Of a stretch of 64,000 bases of DNA, positions 43,386 to 52,293 are shown in pieces. This stretch comes from an uncultured Methanomassiliicoccus sp. GTDB taxonomy: Archaea > Thermoplasmatota > Thermoplasmata > Methanomassiliicoccales > Methanomassiliicoccaceae. Every line of letters begins with the position of its first letter. Positions within the stretch are counted from its first letter, which is position 1. Made by a program: the position numbers and the translations under genes. The stretch is taken from the NCBI GenBank assembly GCA_905203995.1, contig CAJKXZ010000003.1, forward strand, positions 1 to 64,000, written 5' to 3'. Below the pieces are notes generated by a model that did not search any database, was not told where the DNA came from, and saw only the letters and a list, made by a program, of their open reading frames with translations.

Positions 43386-46300
43386 AACGCACCGATCTCA
43401 AGAAGATTTTAGTCATCGGTTCCGGACCGATTGTAATCGGCCAGGCGGCCGAATTTGATTTTTCAGGTACTCAGGCTTGCCGTTCACTGCGGGAAGAAGG
43501 GTACACTACTGTTTTAGTGAATTCCAACCCCGCAACTATCCAGACAGACATGGATACTGCGGATGTCGTGTACATCGAACCACTGACTGCGGAGACGGTT
43601 GCTAAAATTGCCGAAAAAGAACAGGTGGACGGCATTCTTTCAGGAATGGGTGGTCAGACCGCTTTGAATATCTGCTCGGAACTGGCAGAAAACGGAACTC
43701 TGAAACGCTTAGGCATCCAGCTGCTCGGTACGCAGCCGGAAGCTATTGCCTGGTCAGAAGACCGTGAACTTTTCCGTGAAATTATGTTGAAGATCGGGGA
43801 GCCGATTCCTAAGAGCAAAACCGTCTGCAGTATTGAAGAGGCGAAGGAAGCGGCAAAAGAGTTGGGCCGTTATCCAGTGCTCATCAGACCGGCTTACACT
43901 CTCGGCGGTACCGGCGGTGGTATTGCTTATGATGAAGAAGAGTTGGAAACAATCGCCGGCCGCGGTTTGATTTATTCACGTATCCACCAGGTGCTGATTG
44001 AAGAGAGCGTCCTTGGCTGGAAAGAATTTGAATATGAAGTAATGCGCGATGCCAACGATAACTGTATTATCATTTGTAACATGGAAAACTTCGACGCCAT
44101 GGGTATCCACACAGGAGAAAGTATGGTCGTGGCGCCGGTGCAGACCCTCAGCGATGAAGATCATCAGCGTTTAAGAGATGCGACAATCAAGATCATCCGT
44201 GCTTTGGAAATCGAGGGTGGCTGCAACATTCAGTTTGCTTTTGATCCTCATACCCGGGAATACCGTGTCATTGAAGTTAATCCGCGTGTTTCAAGATCTT
44301 CGGCTTTAGCTTCTAAAGCGACCGGATATCCGATTGCCAGGGTAGCTACCAAAATTGCAGTCGGTTACACCTTAGATGAAATTCCTAACCGCATTACTGG
44401 CAAAACCTATGCGGCTTTTGAACCGTCGATTGATTATGTCGTCATCAAAGTCCCTCGCTGGCCTTTTGACAAGTTCCGTACTGTCGACCGCACGCTGGGA
44501 ACACAGATGAAATCGACCGGGGAAGTCATGGCCATCGGACGGACGATTGAAGAGAGTATTCTCAAAGCCCTTCGTTCCCTGGAAATTGACAAAGCTTACT
44601 TGGATCCTGGTTCCTGGGCCCCGGAACAGCTGGAACATGAGCTGGAAGTTGCTTCGGATCAGAGATTGTGGGCCATTGCCGATGCGATCCGCGCGGGTAT
44701 GGACCTTGATAAAATCGCTGAGCTTACCAAATGGGATGTTTACTTCGTACACAAGATTAAGAACATCGTGGAGCTGGAAGCGGAACTCAAAAACGGTCTC
44801 ACCGCTGATTTACTGAAACGGGCTAAGCGCATGGGCTTTTCCGATGAGACCATCGCTGAACTGGCGGCTACCTCGGAAGCCGAAGTGCGGGACATGAGAA
44901 AAGCTCAGGGTTTACTTCCTACTTATAAAATGGTTGATACCTGCGCTGCTGAATTTGCTGCCGAAACACCTTATTTCTATTCCACCTATGAAACACGCAA
45001 CGAAGCCGTGGCCAGTGATCATAAGAAAGTAATCATTGTCGGTGCCGGTCCGATTAGAATCGGACAAGGCATTGAATTTGATTATGCCTGCGTGCACGGT
45101 GTAATGGCTTTACAGGAAGAGGGTGTGGAAGCAATTATTGTCAACAATAATCCGGAAACCGTCTCGACTGATTATGACATTTCTGACCGTTTGTACTTTG
45201 AACCGCTGACTCTGGAAGATGTGCTCAACATCATCGAGAATGAAGATGCTGACGGCATTATCCTGCAGTTCGGCGGTCAGACAGCGATTAATTTAGCCAT
45301 TCCTTTGCAGGAAGCCCTCAAAGGCAAGAAAACAAAGATCTTAGGCACCTCGCCGACTGATGTCGATGTCGCCGAAGACCGGAAGCTGTTCTCTGCCTTG
45401 ATGGATAAATTAGGCATTCTGCAGCCGCAGTCGGGAACCGGCTACTCCTTTGAAGATGTACGGGCCCTAGCCTCAGAAATCGGTTATCCTGTACTAGTGA
45501 GACCTTCCTATGTTATCGGCGGCCGGGCCATGGAAATCGTTTACAATGAAAGTGAACTGAAGACTTACATGGAATCCGCGGTAAAAGCTTCCAAAGCTCA
45601 CCCGATTCTCGTTGATAAGTATCTTTCACACGCCATTGAAATCGATGTTGATGTCGTCTCCGACGGCACTGACATTTTCATCGGCGGTATCTTAGAGCAC
45701 ATTGAGGAAGCCGGTGTACACTCCGGTGACGCCACAATGTCACTGCCGCCACAGACTCTTTCTGCGGAAATTATCGCTAAGATCGAAGAGATTGCCGAAA
45801 AAGTCGCAAAGGCGCTGAACATCAAAGGTCTGCTCAATCTGCAGCTGGCTGTTAAAAACGGTGAAGTGTATATGATCGAAGCCAACCCGCGTGCTTCGCG
45901 GACGGTGCCGCTGGTGTCTAAAGCCATCGGTGTGCCGCTGGCAAAGATTACTACCAAAGTTATGCTCGGCCGTACTCTGAAAGAATTAGGCTATGTCGGC
46001 TCTGCTTATCACAAGCACGTGGTCGTTAAGTCTTCAGTGTTCCCCTTCTTAAAGCTGCCCGGTGTCGATTCGATTCTGGGTCCGGAAATGAAGTCCACTG
46101 GTGAAGTGATGGGTATCGCCCATACCTTTGCTGAATCCTGCTACAAGGCGTTAGTCTCTGCCGGTATGAATCTACCTTCCGGCGGGGGCGTGTATGTTAC
46201 GGTCAGCGACCGTGACAAAGCTGACGTGCTTCCGATCGTCAAAGAACTTTCTGAGATGGGCTTTGAGATTTATGCTACCAAAGGAACTTCGACTTTCCTG

Positions 46301-46585
46301 AGGGAACACGGTCTGCAGACTACCACCGCTTATACAATCTCGCAGAACATGGATCCTGATGCTTTAGGACTGATGCGCGGTGGTAAAATCCAGTTGATCA
46401 TCAACACGCCTACAGAAAGCTCAGGAGCCCGTCGTGATGGTTACATGATGCGGCGTCTGGCGGTCGAATTGGAAATACCTTTCCTGACGACAGTGCAGGC
46501 CGCACGGGCAACTGTAATGGCGATGAAAAGGGCAGCAGCGGGGCCATTGGAAGTCCTGGACCTCCGTTCCTACTGCAACAACTAA
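43382..46585 (+). CDS. carB: Carbamoyl-phosphate synthase large subunit CarB
   Basis: At 1067 residues this is a full-length CarB with two ATP-grasp halves. The first begins KILVIGSGPIVIGQAAEFDFSG near residue 8, the second KVIIVGAGPIRIGQGIEFDYAC near 549 (only parts quoted: GSGPIVIGQ and GAGPIRIGQ). MGGQTALN and FGGQTAIN mark the paired nucleotide domains, and a C-terminal MGS-like allosteric domain is present (TKGTSTFLREHG about 975). It makes carbamoyl phosphate from bicarbonate, ammonia and two ATP. No intein or split is seen, unlike some archaeal versions. Confidence 0.97.
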   Translation: MKRTDLKKILVIGSGPIVIGQAAEFDFSGTQACRSLREEGYTTVLVNSNPATIQTDMDTADVVYIEPLTAETVAKIAEKEQVDGILSGMGGQTALNICSELAENGTLKRLGIQLLGTQPEAIAWSEDRELFREIMLKIGEPIPKSKTVCSIEEAKEAAKELGRYPVLIRPAYTLGGTGGGIAYDEEELETIAGRGLIYSRIHQVLIEESVLGWKEFEYEVMRDANDNCIIICNMENFDAMGIHTGESMVVAPVQTLSDEDHQRLRDATIKIIRALEIEGGCNIQFAFDPHTREYRVIEVNPRVSRSSALASKATGYPIARVATKIAVGYTLDEIPNRITGKTYAAFEPSIDYVVIKVPRWPFDKFRTVDRTLGTQMKSTGEVMAIGRTIEESILKALRSLEIDKAYLDPGSWAPEQLEHELEVASDQRLWAIADAIRAGMDLDKIAELTKWDVYFVHKIKNIVELEAELKNGLTADLLKRAKRMGFSDETIAELAATSEAEVRDMRKAQGLLPTYKMVDTCAAEFAAETPYFYSTYETRNEAVASDHKKVIIVGAGPIRIGQGIEFDYACVHGVMALQEEGVEAIIVNNNPETVSTDYDISDRLYFEPLTLEDVLNIIENEDADGIILQFGGQTAINLAIPLQEALKGKKTKILGTSPTDVDVAEDRKLFSALMDKLGILQPQSGTGYSFEDVRALASEIGYPVLVRPSYVIGGRAMEIVYNESELKTYMESAVKASKAHPILVDKYLSHAIEIDVDVVSDGTDIFIGGILEHIEEAGVHSGDATMSLPPQTLSAEIIAKIEEIAEKVAKALNIKGLLNLQLAVKNGEVYMIEANPRASRTVPLVSKAIGVPLAKITTKVMLGRTLKELGYVGSAYHKHVVVKSSVFPFLKLPGVDSILGPEMKSTGEVMGIAHTFAESCYKALVSAGMNLPSGGGVYVTVSDRDKADVLPIVKELSEMGFEIYATKGTSTFLREHGLQTTTAYTISQNMDPDALGLMRGGKIQLIINTPTESSGARRDGYMMRRLAVELEIPFLTTVQAARATVMAMKRAAAGPLEVLDLRSYCNN

Positions 46586-46596
46586 ACTGGCAAATT

Positions 46597-46650
46597 GCTC
46601 AGGATTAAAGGTTTAATGAATGGTTAAACTTTTAACTCCTGAGCAGCCCA
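46597..46650 (+). terminator. Long hairpin after carB
   Basis: GCTCAGGA (46597-46604) pairs perfectly with TCCTGAGC (46637-46644). The inner bases TTAAAGGTTTAA and TTAAACTTTTAA extend the pairing with mismatches. It lies 12 bases after the carB stop and covers the end of the convergent ACT-protein gene. Confidence 0.6.
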
Positions 46651-47113
46651 TTAAAACTGGAATGATTGATGAGGGTACCGGCTCGTCAGTAATCACGTAG
46701 AGTTTAGGTGATTCGGTTAAATCGGGATCATCAACCATGGCCTGACGGACACTGATGCCAGTTTCAGCAATAATCGAGGCGACAGCCGCTAAGATGCCCG
46801 GTTCATTGGCATCCGACGGGACAATTTCAATGCAGCCCCAGCCCATTGCTGAAGCCACATCTTTGAGCATCGTGGTCGGCAGGATCGCTGAAAAAATACT
46901 TCTGAGTTCCTCATCTTTTTCAATCGTTTCTATTGCCGTTCTGACGATACGGCGATCGACATCGACAACGCGTGCAATAGCCGTATCAGCAATTTCTACA
47001 TCTCCGCTGTAGATCCGTCCTTCCTTTACACAGAAGCCGTTGGATAACAGCAGTTTTACAACTTTGAACTGTGAGGGATATCTCATAAAGTGATTAGTTA
47101 TCGCTGGATGCAC
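46613..47113 (-). CDS. ACT-domain regulatory protein
   Basis: The 166-residue protein has an N-terminal helical, winged-helix-like segment (FKVVKLLLSNGFCVKEGRIY; then IADTAIARVVDVDRRIVRTAIETI) and a C-terminal ACT fold (EPGILAAVASIIAETGISVRQAMVDDP, key part GILAAVASIIAETGISVRQ). ACT domains bind amino acids. This arrangement matches archaeal proteins labelled as regulators of amino acid metabolism. A GTG start at 47113 sits about 25 bases after a CTATAG element, so a leaderless message is likely; ATG at 47086 is an alternative. It is convergent with carB. Confidence 0.75.
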   Translation of the reverse strand: MHPAITNHFMRYPSQFKVVKLLLSNGFCVKEGRIYSGDVEIADTAIARVVDVDRRIVRTAIETIEKDEELRSIFSAILPTTMLKDVASAMGWGCIEIVPSDANEPGILAAVASIIAETGISVRQAMVDDPDLTESPKLYVITDEPVPSSIIPVLMGCSGVKSLTIH

Positions 47114-47504
47114 AGAAGCTGATCTTTATTCAATGCTATAGAGTTTTTGATTTTTTGAATAATCCATCTATTAATGGTATGCGATTAGATGATGTATGAT
47201 TCAGTATCGATAAATCCTATAATTTTTTAGAGAAAGTCTCATCTCATCGAATAGTCCTCATTTTCATGTTTTAGTTATGCCAACAAGACTGCATTAATCA
47301 TTATTGATTAGAAAAGTATATTTATTTCTAATGCAGCAATATTTACATTGTCATAATTCAGCATGCAGATCTTTTCAAAAATATTTCTCACATCATCAAT
47401 GTCAATTTCTTACCTTTAAAATCATGTATTATTCATGCTGTCCGCACTAGAATACGGCATTCTCCTTAAATCCCATGACTGCCCTCATAGCTTTGAGGTT
47501 TACC
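47114..47504. other. AT-rich intergenic region between ACT-protein gene and nifB
   Basis: These 391 bases hold no convincing gene. The left end contains the promoter of the minus-strand ACT gene. A 48-base inverted element lies at 47289-47336. The right end carries the nifB leader. I see no GGAA-type NrpR operator that would mark nitrogen control. Confidence 0.5.
47289..47336. repeat. Inverted repeat in the nifB upstream region
   Basis: CTGCATTA (47289-47296) is the exact reverse complement of TAATGCAG (47329-47336). A second nested pair, ATTAGAAA with TTTCTAAT, shares the right arm. The centre contains AGTATATTTA. It could be an operator around a promoter or a terminator; the sequence does not decide. 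Confidence 0.5.
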
Positions 47505-48746
47505 ATGGGCGATCAACAAATCGAAGAGATGCTAGCCAAACATCCTTGCTACAACGAAGAGGCACACAAGAAATTCGCCCGTATGCACTTGCCGGTAGCA
47601 CCTAAATGCAATATTCAGTGTAATTTCTGCAACCGTAAATATGACTGCACTAATGAAAGCAGGCCGGGAGTAACTTCAGAAGTTCTCTCACCCGCCGCAG
47701 CCAGTGCTAAAGTCACTTATGTTAAAGAGCGAATTCCCAACTTATCGGTCTTAGGCATTGCTGGCCCTGGCGATCCTTTAGCTAATGAAGAAACCTTTGC
47801 AACTTTAGCTCTGCTCAAAGAAGAACATCCTGAGCTTACCTTTTGTCTCAGCACCAACGGTTTGAACCTTCCTGAAAACGTGGAGCGGTTAAAAGCACTC
47901 AATGTGAATTTTATTACTGTTACCCTCAACGCTGTCGATCCGCAGATTGGCGCACAGATCTATGATTTTGTAATTAAAGACGGTCAGCAGTACCGGGGCC
48001 GTGAAGCGGCAGAAATACTGTTAAAAAATCAGTTGGCTGGTATTCAGAAAGCTGTTGCTGCAGGCATGACCGTCAAACTCAATGTAGTTTTAATTCCCAC
48101 GATCAACGATCAGCACATTCCGGAAATTGCCAAGAAAGCGAAGGAACTGGGCGTCTATATAGTCAACGTTTTACCTTTGATCCCGGTGCCGGGAACCAAA
48201 TTTGAGCATCTGCGGGCACCTACTCCTAAAGAACGGAAAGCGATTCAGGATCAGTGTGGAGAAGACATCCGCATGATGCGGCACTGTAAACAATGCCGGG
48301 CTGATGCCATCGGTTTACTGGGAGAAGACCGCTCAAGCGAATTCTCCTGTATTTCTGCACAATCTCCTGACCGCTGCCGCACTGGTGATTGGTATAACAT
48401 TGCCGTAGCAACCTCTGATGGCACAAACGTCGACCAGCACTTCGGACAGACTTCTGCGTTTTACACTTACAAAGTCTGCAATGGTAAAATTGTAGAGTGT
48501 GCTATTATCGAAACTAATGCCGTTGATGATGTGCCGGTTTCCGGCAAAGAGCATTTCACTAAGCTGGAACAAACTGTCTCTGCTCTCAGCGGCATGGATG
48601 CAGTCATCGCTGAAAAGTTCGGAGAGCCAGTCCGAGGACTTTTAAATAAACATCAGATCTGCTACTTAGAGACTAAAAACAGTGTGCCGAGTTCACTGAT
48701 TGAAATGGAAAATATTCTGCGCGACCGCCGCATCATCACGATATGA
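47505..48746 (+). CDS. nifB: NifB-type radical SAM cofactor biosynthesis protein with NifX-like tail
   Basis: From the ATG at 47505 (GAGGT five bases upstream) the protein has 413 residues. The radical SAM motif APKCNIQCNFCNRKYDC (about 33-49; Cys pattern CxxxCxxC) and NESRPGVTSE are specific for NifB. Further family blocks are IAGPGDPLAN near 87 and LCxxCRADAIGLLGED-type residues (CKQCRADAIGLLGED near 265). A C-terminal NifX/NafY-like domain (VATSDGTNVDQHFGQ near 300) binds the product. NifB builds the NifB-co cluster for nitrogenase. No nifH, nifD or nifK is in this window, so nitrogen fixation cannot be claimed. It overlaps rad50 by 11 bases, convergent. Confidence 0.93.
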   Translation: MGDQQIEEMLAKHPCYNEEAHKKFARMHLPVAPKCNIQCNFCNRKYDCTNESRPGVTSEVLSPAAASAKVTYVKERIPNLSVLGIAGPGDPLANEETFATLALLKEEHPELTFCLSTNGLNLPENVERLKALNVNFITVTLNAVDPQIGAQIYDFVIKDGQQYRGREAAEILLKNQLAGIQKAVAAGMTVKLNVVLIPTINDQHIPEIAKKAKELGVYIVNVLPLIPVPGTKFEHLRAPTPKERKAIQDQCGEDIRMMRHCKQCRADAIGLLGEDRSSEFSCISAQSPDRCRTGDWYNIAVATSDGTNVDQHFGQTSAFYTYKVCNGKIVECAIIETNAVDDVPVSGKEHFTKLEQTVSALSGMDAVIAEKFGEPVRGLLNKHQICYLETKNSVPSSLIEMENILRDRRIITI

Positions 48747-51165
48747 GTTCGGCGACGCTTTCATTTTCATTGACATCGCGGACAGCAATGACATTCTGCA
48801 TGAGATCTTTCACATCATCAATGTGCGTAATCAGCAGAATCTGGTTAAACTGATTCTCCAGTTTCGATAGTGCGGACATGATGTTCCGTTTCCGGCTTTG
48901 ATCCTGCGAACCAAAGATCTCGTCCAGCACGAGGAAGTTAATATCCTTGCCGGAGCGTTCTGACAGCAGCCGGGAAATTGCCAGACGGAGGCAGAGATTC
49001 GCCAAATCCATTTCGCCGCCGGAGAAACGATTGATGGGATATTTTTCTGCACCATCGTAGATGATGATGTTATAACCATCATCCAGTTCTAAACCTAAAT
49101 AGCGGCTGTCCGTCATTTCGCAGAATATTGCTGAAGCTATTTCTGATAAGGCAGGAATGATCCTTTCCATTAAATTATCTTTTAAATCTTTAAAGACGCT
49201 GTTTAGTGTTTCTAACTCAGAGATTTTAACCAGCAGTTCTTTTTGTCTCGCAACAGTCTCTGCTAGTCCTATTAGCTCCTTAGCATTATTATTCAAGCGC
49301 TCATCAACGACTGCAAACTGGATCCGTTGCTGATTTTTTTCTTTTTGGATGTTTTTAACTTTTTCATCCATTTCGCTCATGTCTAATTTAACTTTCTGAA
49401 ATGCTTCTTCCTGATAATCAATGCTCTGCAGATTTTTTTGTAAGTTGTCCAGCTCGGTGGTTTTCTGTAAAATCTGCCGTTCATTCTCTGCCTTTCTTTT
49501 TTCTAAGCTGGGTAAGTTTTTACTTTCCCCTCTTAGCTGATTATAACTCTCCGAAGCTATTTTCAGGATCTTTAATTCAGTAGTTACCTTCTGATACTGC
49601 TGCTCATCAAAAACCACTGTGCCGATTGCCGATAATTCCTTTTCTGCATCTGATTTCTCTTGGTTAAGTTTTGTCAATTGAAGTCTCAACTGTCTTACTG
49701 AAGCACTTAGTTCTACGCCCTGCTGGCGTTCGGCTTCTAAGCTCTTTTTTCTTCTTTTAAGAGCTTCCAGATGCGCTTTTTCTTCGTTGGCAATGCTCAG
49801 CAGTTCTTCTTTTTCCTGCACAATTGCTGTAATCTCGGCAGTCTTTTCTCCCAACTCTTTTTGCAGTTTTTTCAATAGTAGTGAGTGATGCTCACCGAGA
49901 GTACGTTCACATTCGGGGCAGATGCTGTCAGGGCCTCTTTCCTGCATGGTCTGGATCTTTTCTGTCAGAGTTTTCTCACCTTTGCGGTTTTCACGACTGC
50001 TGACTTCTAACTCGCTGATCTTTGTTCTCATCTGGGCAATTTTTTCTTCAAGAGTAATTATCGTCTGCTCATTCGCTTCGATTTCTGCCGACACTCCGCT
50101 GAACTGCTCCAGCTTCTCTAGATTCTGCTGCACTTCTTGATCTGCTTCTGCGATCTTTTGGGCAATCTTTGCCACTCTCGCCGCTGTATCATTTCTCTTT
50201 CCAAAGGCGTGCCGCTGTTCCTCCAGCACCTCTTTTTCCTGCAGCATTGTTTCATACTGGTTGAACTTCATCTCTAACTCTGGCAGCTGCTGTAGTTTCT
50301 GCTTTAATGATGCGATCTCGTTTTCAGTAGTTGCCAGATGATCCCTTTCGATTGCCAATTCTCTCTGCTTGGACACAACTGCATTCTTAGCTTCCAGGTA
50401 TTTTTTATTAATTAGTTCTAATCGTTCTAATTCTGCCGCGATACCCTTGCGTTCGGACAGCAGTTGTTCTTCCTGCTTCTGAAGAAGCATAATTCTGCTG
50501 CCGACTTCTGTTTTTTCAGCAGATAAAGCATCCTTCTCCCTTTGCAAGTAATCTTTTTTCGGCTCGCCTTCTGCCGTAAGCAGATTAGCTTCCAAGGTCT
50601 CCTTGACTTGTTTTTCTACTTTGATGTCTTTATTGACGCGATCCACAACATTCTTTAAAATATCAATATCCAGCAGTTTGACAATGTGCTCTTTTCGTTC
50701 AGCAGCACCCATCTCTGAAAGAGCCGTGAGATCTTTTTGTTTAGAAAAGATGGTAATGTAGAATTCTCTGCTCTCCATGCCCATTAATTTGATAATATGC
50801 TCAGTAACTGCTGAATCTGTAGATGCCAGCTGCACACCGTCTGCTTTCAGCGTGGCATTGGGCGTGTTATTCTTACCTTTCAGTGATCGCACTAATTCAT
50901 AATTGGTGCCGGCGAATTCAAAAACGATCTTTACTGAACACTCTTCTTTAGATGAAGCGTTATAGTTTTTGATGCCGTCTTTGCCATCACGGAGAATGTC
51001 TTTATTTCGGTTCCCGCTGCCGTAAAAGGCCCAGGCAATAGCTTCAATCAGCGTACTTTTACCTGCCCCGTTGGCTCCGAGAATGCCCACTACGCCATCA
51101 GGTATCTCCAGACAGGTGTGGCGGAAACGCCGGTAGTTATTGAGCTCAAGGTAACTTAGTCTGAT
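48736..51165 (-). CDS. rad50: DNA repair ATPase Rad50 with no canonical start codon
   Basis: Rad50 pairs with Mre11 to process DNA ends. It has the P-loop GANGAGKST, a long coiled coil broken by the zinc hook CPECE, the signature RFSGGEMDLANL and D-loop region LVLDEIFGSQD. The first usual start in frame is a GTG at 51090, but that would cut off the first strand and sit just before the P-loop. The frame continues upstream with the family-typical segment LSYLELNNYRRFR and IPDGVVGILG. The only AUN codon there is ATC at 51165-51163, seven bases after GGAGG and overlapping the mre11 end. I annotate from it (809 residues). Confidence 0.92.
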   Translation of the reverse strand: MRLSYLELNNYRRFRHTCLEIPDGVVGILGANGAGKSTLIEAIAWAFYGSGNRNKDILRDGKDGIKNYNASSKEECSVKIVFEFAGTNYELVRSLKGKNNTPNATLKADGVQLASTDSAVTEHIIKLMGMESREFYITIFSKQKDLTALSEMGAAERKEHIVKLLDIDILKNVVDRVNKDIKVEKQVKETLEANLLTAEGEPKKDYLQREKDALSAEKTEVGSRIMLLQKQEEQLLSERKGIAAELERLELINKKYLEAKNAVVSKQRELAIERDHLATTENEIASLKQKLQQLPELEMKFNQYETMLQEKEVLEEQRHAFGKRNDTAARVAKIAQKIAEADQEVQQNLEKLEQFSGVSAEIEANEQTIITLEEKIAQMRTKISELEVSSRENRKGEKTLTEKIQTMQERGPDSICPECERTLGEHHSLLLKKLQKELGEKTAEITAIVQEKEELLSIANEEKAHLEALKRRKKSLEAERQQGVELSASVRQLRLQLTKLNQEKSDAEKELSAIGTVVFDEQQYQKVTTELKILKIASESYNQLRGESKNLPSLEKRKAENERQILQKTTELDNLQKNLQSIDYQEEAFQKVKLDMSEMDEKVKNIQKEKNQQRIQFAVVDERLNNNAKELIGLAETVARQKELLVKISELETLNSVFKDLKDNLMERIIPALSEIASAIFCEMTDSRYLGLELDDGYNIIIYDGAEKYPINRFSGGEMDLANLCLRLAISRLLSERSGKDINFLVLDEIFGSQDQSRKRNIMSALSKLENQFNQILLITHIDDVKDLMQNVIAVRDVNENESVAELIS

Positions 51166-52283
51166 TGTTCTCCCTCCTCTTTGAGATACTTCAACCCCAG
51201 CTCCTTAAGGTGCTGTTTGTTGACATTTTCCATGGGCCGTTCATTTACAAAGGAAATAAATTCATCCTCAATCGGTCCGAAAACTGCTGATGTTGATTGT
51301 ACCGACATTTTGTCAGAAGAAGTAATCAGCCGTAATTCAAAGTGAGCAGCCGCTGCACAAAGTTCTTTAATTTTTTTAATATCAATTGAGTTTCTAACAG
51401 AATTTAATACTCTGTTGACGGTCATGCGCACAATCGCTCCTTCGATATCGGGAGGAATCAGCGCTTCCATCTCTTTCGTCAATGTTTCGGCATCCATGCG
51501 CAAGGCGTCGATATAGGGCAAATCAATCATTTTTCGCAACGGCAGGGCAGTGAATTCTTTAGTATTTTTATCTAAATCAATGGTCAAATAGCCCTTGTCC
51601 TGACGGGCTTCCGAAAATGAAAATCTCTCGGTTGAACCAGAATAGTAAGCGTTGTCGAAGATTTTCTGGTAACCGTGGAAGTGGCCCAGAGCAACATAGT
51701 CCATGTTTTTCTGAAGATATGAATCTTCAATGACCTGCTCATTGCCGCTGGCATTCTGGAAGGCTTTGAGACTGGCAACGCCAGTATGCAGCATCATCAC
51801 ATTATAGCGGCTGTCTGCCGGGGTAATTGATTCTAATTGTGAAAGATAATAATCACCTTCACCGTAGGGCAGAGCATGAATCGTCATATCTCCAATTTTA
51901 ATCTGCTCGTAGGCTCCGCGGTATACGCAGTGGATATTGTCTAAATGATCAAACAGCCGGAAAACACTGCCCGTCTCACGAATACGGGGCATGGAGTGAT
52001 TACCGGCAATAACCACTAGCGGAATGCCCGCCCGCGACAGTTTAAGAAACTGTTCCATGGCAAAACCCAGCGTACGGTTGGACGGCCGGATGGAATCAAA
52101 CAAATCGCCGGTATGCAGGATCAGATCCGGTTGTTCAGCAATTGCCTGCTCAACGAAGTTAGCAAAAGCCTGGTAAGTATCAACTTCTCTTAAGTTGAGC
52201 CCTTTGTATGGTCCAGGGTCATTGCAGAGCGCCCGGTAAGCGCTGTAGCCGAGATGAGTATCTGAGACATGAATAAAGCGCAT
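51156..52283 (-). CDS. mre11: DNA double-strand break repair nuclease Mre11
   Basis: The 375-residue protein begins MRFIHVSDTHLGYSAY, with the phosphoesterase metal ligands in SDTHLG, HTGDLFD (about 60), VIAGNHSMPR (about 92), and LGHFHGYQ (about 193). Mre11 is the manganese nuclease of the Mre11-Rad50 complex. The ATG at 52283 is preceded by GAGG in the end of herA and begins exactly at the family start; an earlier in-frame ATG at 52328 would lie inside herA. It sits between herA and rad50 in an operon. Confidence 0.94.
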   Translation of the reverse strand: MRFIHVSDTHLGYSAYRALCNDPGPYKGLNLREVDTYQAFANFVEQAIAEQPDLILHTGDLFDSIRPSNRTLGFAMEQFLKLSRAGIPLVVIAGNHSMPRIRETGSVFRLFDHLDNIHCVYRGAYEQIKIGDMTIHALPYGEGDYYLSQLESITPADSRYNVMMLHTGVASLKAFQNASGNEQVIEDSYLQKNMDYVALGHFHGYQKIFDNAYYSGSTERFSFSEARQDKGYLTIDLDKNTKEFTALPLRKMIDLPYIDALRMDAETLTKEMEALIPPDIEGAIVRMTVNRVLNSVRNSIDIKKIKELCAAAAHFELRLITSSDKMSVQSTSAVFGPIEDEFISFVNERPMENVNKQHLKELGLKYLKEEGEQSD

Positions 52284-52293
52284 ATTCCCCGCC

